In this document: piece after piece, positions 5,199 through 7,979 of the stretch
How the letters are laid out: each line of letters begins with the position of its first letter
Numbering within the stretch: position 1 is the first letter of the stretch
NCBI GenBank assembly: GCA_937888735.1
Contig: CALASN010000088.1
Span: forward strand, 1 to 7,979
DNA: 7,979 nt
From: UBA5499 sp002426275
GTDB taxonomy: Bacteria; Bacillota; DTU084
Direction: 5' to 3'
Notes under the pieces: generated by a model
The model's database searches: none
What the model was told of the DNA's origin: nothing
What the model saw: the letters and a program-made list of their open reading frames with translations, nothing else
Position numbers and translations under genes: made by a program

Positions 5199-5538
5199 AT
5201 GAGAAACGAAAAGCTCACCCCGCTATACGAGCGTTTGAGCCGCGACGACGAGTTGCAGGGCGAGAGCAACAGCATATATGCCCGGCGAAACGGCTTTCCG
5301 CGCGACGACGATATAAGTCGACCGACCGGGTTTTACGGCCATGATGGAAGAAGTAGAGGCCGGGCATGTGGAAGCTGTCATCGTCAAGGATAGGAGCCGT
5401 TTGCGGCGCGATTATCTCAAAGTCGGCCAGATCATGGAGCTTCTGCTTCAGCACCACAAGCCGGGAAACCATGAGCGACAAAATCAAGAGGATGCTCCGC
5501 AACGAGATCAGTCGAATGTAATATTCGATTTTCAATAA
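5199..5538 (+). pseudogene. Decayed large serine recombinase (Tn4451/TnpX-like), N-terminal domain only
   Basis: ATG 5199 has a good ribosome binding site, AGGGAGG (5184-5190). The first frame reads LYERLSRDDELQGESNSI, the start of the resolvase domain, with the nucleophile expected at Ser14. Compared with family members as I remember them, about 8 residues are missing after SNSI, several more after YARRNGFP, and a few around DDDISR. Before 5320 the frame shifts: from there DRPGFTAMMEEVEAG (5320-5364) and VEAVIVKDRSRLRRD, LKVGQIMELL continue in another frame. The KDRSRLRRD segment replaces the usual KDxSRxGR. Similarity ends near 5443; the rest of the catalytic domain and the whole DNA-binding region are gone, and the frame closes at 5538. 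The gene cannot make an active recombinase. It is a remnant of an integrative element. Confidence 0.85.
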
Positions 5539-5542
5539 AAAA

Positions 5543-5606
5543 GGGTCGATTGAAAAAGTAAACGCGACTTTGTACGAGTAAACGCGACCCACTACTCGCG
5601 TTTACT
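5543..5606. repeat. Cluster of three AGTAAACGCGA repeats, two direct and one inverted
   Basis: AGTAAACGCGAC occurs at 5557-5568 and 5577-5588, exactly 20 bp apart. TCGCGTTTACT at 5596-5606 is the inverted 11-bp copy, so the second and third copies form an 11-bp stem with an 8-nt loop, and the first copy could pair with the third instead. GGGTCG (5543-5548) is also complementary to CGACCC (5585-5590). The cluster sits between the recombinase remnant and the thioesterase promoter. Tandem end repeats of this kind occur in IS21-type elements; iterons or operator sites are alternatives. Confidence 0.75.
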
Positions 5607-5645
5607 TTGTCAATTTACGCCATAACAGATTTTTTGCCGATTTTT

Positions 5646-5674
5646 TTGCTTCTCGACAATAATAATGCTATAAT
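5646..5674 (+). promoter_or_regulatory. Extended -10 promoter of the thioesterase-ABC exporter operon
   Basis: TATAAT at 5669-5674 is preceded by TG at 5666-5667 (TGn extension). TTGCTT at 5646-5651 lies exactly 17 bp upstream as a partial -35. Transcription would begin near 5681, leaving a short leader with the ribosome binding site at 5695-5700. This start also rules out TTG 5689 as the translation start. Confidence 0.7.
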
Positions 5675-5709
5675 TAATTTGTAAAGGTTTGTCTGGGAGG
5701 TCTTTGATA

Positions 5710-6141
5710 GTGACAGCCTCAATTTCTTTTCCGGTGCGCTATGTGGAAACTGACAAGATGGGAATCGTGCATCACTCCCATTATCCGGTTTGGTTCGAGA
5801 TCGGGAGAACGGATCTGCTGAGACAGCTGGGAAAAACTTACGCTTCCTTGGAGGAGGAAGGACTGCTTCTGCCGCTGACAAATCTGAGGTGCAAATACAT
5901 AGCGCCTGCCAGATATGGGGACGAGATCACGGTGAGAACGAACGTCGAAAAGCTGACCTGTGCGCGGATTGAATTTGCCTATAAAATTTATAATCACGAG
6001 GAAACTCTGTTGACCGTGGGCGGTACGGAACATGGTTGGACGGACGGAAAGCTCAAGCCCGTCAATCTGCTCAAGAAGCGGCCGGAGCTCTACCGCATCT
6101 TACAGGCAAGCATAGACGGAGGCTGTGGTGCGGGAAAATAG
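5710..6141 (+). CDS. Acyl-CoA thioesterase, YbgC/FadM hotdog family
   Basis: This is a single-domain hotdog thioesterase of 143 residues that would hydrolyse acyl-CoA (or acyl-ACP) thioesters in the cytoplasm, probably as a homotetramer, as known for the family. The active-site block VRYVETDKMGIVHHSHY (9-25) has the catalytic aspartate at position 15, followed by WFEIGRTDLLRQLG (28-41) with Glu30, matching the YbgC/4-hydroxybenzoyl-CoA thioesterase pattern. The rest has the strand-rich composition expected (RYGDEITVRT, ARIEFAYKIYN). The start is GTG 5710: GGGAGG (5695-5700) lies 9 nt upstream, and the family begins here. A TTG at 5689 would sit almost at the transcription start. The stop is 15 nt before the ABC exporter start, so the two are very likely co-transcribed. 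Acyl chain specificity cannot be read. Confidence 0.9.
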   Translation: MTASISFPVRYVETDKMGIVHHSHYPVWFEIGRTDLLRQLGKTYASLEEEGLLLPLTNLRCKYIAPARYGDEITVRTNVEKLTCARIEFAYKIYNHEETLLTVGGTEHGWTDGKLKPVNLLKKRPELYRILQASIDGGCGAGK

Positions 6142-6156
6142 GATGAGGTTGTGTTC

Positions 6157-7881
6157 ATGAAATTTCGTAAATTTATCGCTTATTATCGCTACGTCTGGAA
6201 ACTATTTTTGCTGGATATGGTCTGCGCCAGCTTCATCGCGGCCATGGATTTGGCTTTTCCCATCACCACCAGGATCTTTTTAAAAGATTTGATCCCCAAT
6301 CACAAGCTGCGGACCATGCTCATCATGTCCGCCGTTTTGGTGCTTTTGTACGTAATCAGGCTGGCTTTTCAGTATATAGTCAATTACTGGGGCCATGTGG
6401 TGGGCGTGCGCATGGAGTATCAAATGCGCAAAGATTTGTTCTCCCATTTGCAGCTGTTGGATTTCAATTTTTTTGACGAGCATAAAGTGGGCTCGCTGAT
6501 GAGCCGCATCGTCAACGATCTGCGCGAGGTCACGGAGCTTGCGCATCACGGACCGGAAGATTTGTTTTTAGCCACGCTCATGCTGCTGGGCTCGTTTCTT
6601 TATTTATACCGGATCAATGCCCTCTTGACGATCTTGGTGTTCGTTTTTGTGCCGCCCATCGTTTGGTTTGCGATTACGCAGCGCAGCAAAATGCGTCAGG
6701 CTTTCGCCCAGGAGCGGGTGGAGATCGCGGAGGTAAACGCGGATCTGGAGAACAGTTTGGCGGGAGTGCGGGAGGTTAAAAGCTTCGTCAATGAAGATTA
6801 CGAACAGGAGCGCTTCCGCAGTTCCAACTGGCGGTTCAAGGAGGCCAGGGAAGTTGCGTTCAAAAGGATGGCCGAGTATTCCTCGGGCCTGGATTTCCTT
6901 ACCAATCTCCTGAACGTGGCAGTGCTGATCGGAGGCGGCATTTTCGTTTACAACGGCAAGATTGATTTTGCCGATCTCACGGCGTACCTGTTATTTATCA
7001 GTTTTTTTCTGCAGCCCATCAGGCGCCTTACGGCCTTTACCCAACAGTTTCAATCCGGGATGAGCGGTTTTGAACGTTTTTTGGAATTGATGAGCTGTCA
7101 GCCGCAGATTGTGGATGCGGATGATGCCCTGCCCTTGACCCAGCTCCGCGGCGAAATCGAGTTTCGCCACGTGAGCTTTCAGTATGGGAAAGACACGGAA
7201 GTCTTAAATGAGATCAATCTGAAGATCAATCCCGGCGAGACCGTGGCCATCGTGGGGCCCTCCGGCGGAGGCAAGACCACTATGGCCAGGCTCATTCCCC
7301 GCTTTTACGAAGTGTCCGCCGGCGAAATTCTGCTGGACGGGGTAAATATCAAGCGGATAAAACTTGCGGACCTGCGGAGCAAGATCGGCATTGTGCAGCA
7401 GGACGTGTTTCTGTTTGCCGGCACCATCAGAGATAATATCCTCTACGGCAAACCGGAGGCCGGAGAGGATGAAATGCTGGAGGCCGCGGCAAGAGCGCGT
7501 TTGGATCAGTTCGCTGCGGAATTGCCCCGGGGCTATGACACCTATATCGGTGAGCGGGGGCTCAAATTGTCCGGCGGGCAAAAACAGCGGATCGCAATCG
7601 CGCGGGTGTTTTTGAAGAACCCTCCGCTTTTGATTTTGGACGAGGCCACAAGCGCCTTGGACAACATCACCGAAAGGCAGATTCACGCCGCGCTCTTGGA
7701 GCTTGCGCGGGGCAGAACCACCCTTTTGATTGCCCACAGGCTCTCCACAATCGCGGGGGCGGACAGGATCGTGGTGATCGAAGACGGCGTCATCGTTGAA
7801 CAGGGAACCCAGCGGGAGCTGCTGGACCTGGGAGCGGAATATGCGCGGCTGTACCGGGCGCAATTTCAAACAGAGGGATAG
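6157..7881 (+). CDS. ABC transporter, fused permease and ATP-binding half-exporter (MsbA/LmrA-like)
   Basis: This 574-residue half-transporter has one membrane domain followed by one nucleotide-binding domain and should work as a dimer in the cytoplasmic membrane. About six hydrophobic helices are visible in the first 310 residues, for example around 14-36, 50-75, two between 128 and 170, and two between 245 and 290. The ATPase has Walker A GPSGGGKT (367-374), Q-loop Gln415 in VQQDVFLF, signature LSGGQ (471-475), Walker B LLILDE with Asp495 and Glu496, and His527 of the switch in IAHRLS. All catalytic residues are present. Start choice: ATG 6157 has GAGG 8 nt upstream; GTG 6151 is an alternative two codons earlier, with AGGA at 7 nt. 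The exported substrate is unknown; lipids, peptides or drugs all fit this family. Pairing with a thioesterase hints at a lipid or acyl compound, but that is inference. Confidence 0.93.
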   Translation: MKFRKFIAYYRYVWKLFLLDMVCASFIAAMDLAFPITTRIFLKDLIPNHKLRTMLIMSAVLVLLYVIRLAFQYIVNYWGHVVGVRMEYQMRKDLFSHLQLLDFNFFDEHKVGSLMSRIVNDLREVTELAHHGPEDLFLATLMLLGSFLYLYRINALLTILVFVFVPPIVWFAITQRSKMRQAFAQERVEIAEVNADLENSLAGVREVKSFVNEDYEQERFRSSNWRFKEAREVAFKRMAEYSSGLDFLTNLLNVAVLIGGGIFVYNGKIDFADLTAYLLFISFFLQPIRRLTAFTQQFQSGMSGFERFLELMSCQPQIVDADDALPLTQLRGEIEFRHVSFQYGKDTEVLNEINLKINPGETVAIVGPSGGGKTTMARLIPRFYEVSAGEILLDGVNIKRIKLADLRSKIGIVQQDVFLFAGTIRDNILYGKPEAGEDEMLEAAARARLDQFAAELPRGYDTYIGERGLKLSGGQKQRIAIARVFLKNPPLLILDEATSALDNITERQIHAALLELARGRTTLLIAHRLSTIAGADRIVVIEDGVIVEQGTQRELLDLGAEYARLYRAQFQTEG

Positions 7882-7979
7882 TTTGGGAGCTTTTGGGTAA
7901 AATTGAAGAGATTGCGAAAAAAAATGTTGGTGTAAAGTTATCGTAGGTGGGTATTACACAATTAGGAAGAGGTACCATA
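7882..7979. other. Start of the next intergenic region
   Basis: This is 98 AT-rich bases after the exporter stop. GTGTAA (7930-7935) and TTACAC (7954-7959) form a 6-bp inverted repeat with an 18-bp spacer, and AGGAAGAGG (7964-7972) looks like a ribosome binding site for a gene starting just beyond the window. No strong promoter and no intrinsic terminator are evident. Confidence 0.4.

Noticed and set aside
5689..5709. TTG 5689 as the start of the thioesterase
   Set aside because: It precedes the GGGAGG ribosome binding site and lies only about 8 nt after the predicted transcription start.
7204..7869. A 221-codon - strand open frame opposite the ABC ATPase domain
   Set aside because: It lies fully within the nucleotide-binding domain, where Walker A, signature and Walker B motifs prove the + frame.
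1..7979. CRISPR array, tRNA, rRNA or a defence island
   Set aside because: No regularly spaced repeats beyond the three-copy cluster, no cloverleaf-like sequence noticed, and no nuclease, toxin-antitoxin or Cas-like gene in any plausible frame.

Overview
The window looks like a piece of a Bacillota (Firmicutes) chromosome, most likely from Clostridia. The grounds are GGGAGG-type ribosome binding sites, frequent GTG starts, near-consensus sigma-A -10 boxes with a TG extension, a decayed large serine recombinase of the Tn4451/TnpX style common in Clostridia, and a fragment of a DDE transposase that I associate with the same group. Coding DNA is moderately GC-rich, while promoters and the remnant-rich spacer are more AT-rich. 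The organism call is an inference from style, not from a marker gene. All intact genes lie on the + strand.

Layout. (1) 1-727: a promoter, a short hairpin leader and a stand-alone pRiA4b ORF-3-like protein of unknown function. (2) 728-1222: a 495-bp gene-free stretch holding a terminator-like structure, a 13-bp inverted repeat around a 38-nt loop, a smaller palindrome, a candidate promoter and a GC-rich, foldable leader of about 150 nt. (3) 1223-3129: a two-gene operon with a 4-nt overlap. It encodes a class II ketose-bisphosphate aldolase of the GatY/KbaY/IolJ type and a PfkB-family sugar kinase. The kinase would phosphorylate a keto-sugar phosphate or keto-acid sugar, and the aldolase would split the product, giving dihydroxyacetone phosphate plus an aldehyde. 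(4) 3328-4710: an uncharacterised FAD-dependent dehydrogenase (COG2509-like) with a four-cysteine motif next to the FAD fold. (5) 4711-5640: a graveyard of mobile DNA. It holds a 5' transposase fragment on the - strand, a 61-bp near-palindrome, a serine recombinase N-terminus with several deletions and a frameshift, and a cluster of three 11-12-bp repeats. (6) 5646-7881: a strong extended -10 promoter followed by a likely two-gene operon, a hotdog-fold acyl-CoA thioesterase (YbgC/FadM type) and an MsbA-like ABC half-exporter. (7) 7882-7979: the start of the next intergenic region, with no complete gene.

I do not see a complete novel defence or biosynthetic system. The points most worth a second look are the aldolase's cysteine-rich tail, the helix-like N-terminal extension of the kinase, the four-cysteine motif of the flavoprotein, the structured leader of the aldolase operon, and the two repeat/palindrome structures in the mobile-element graveyard.
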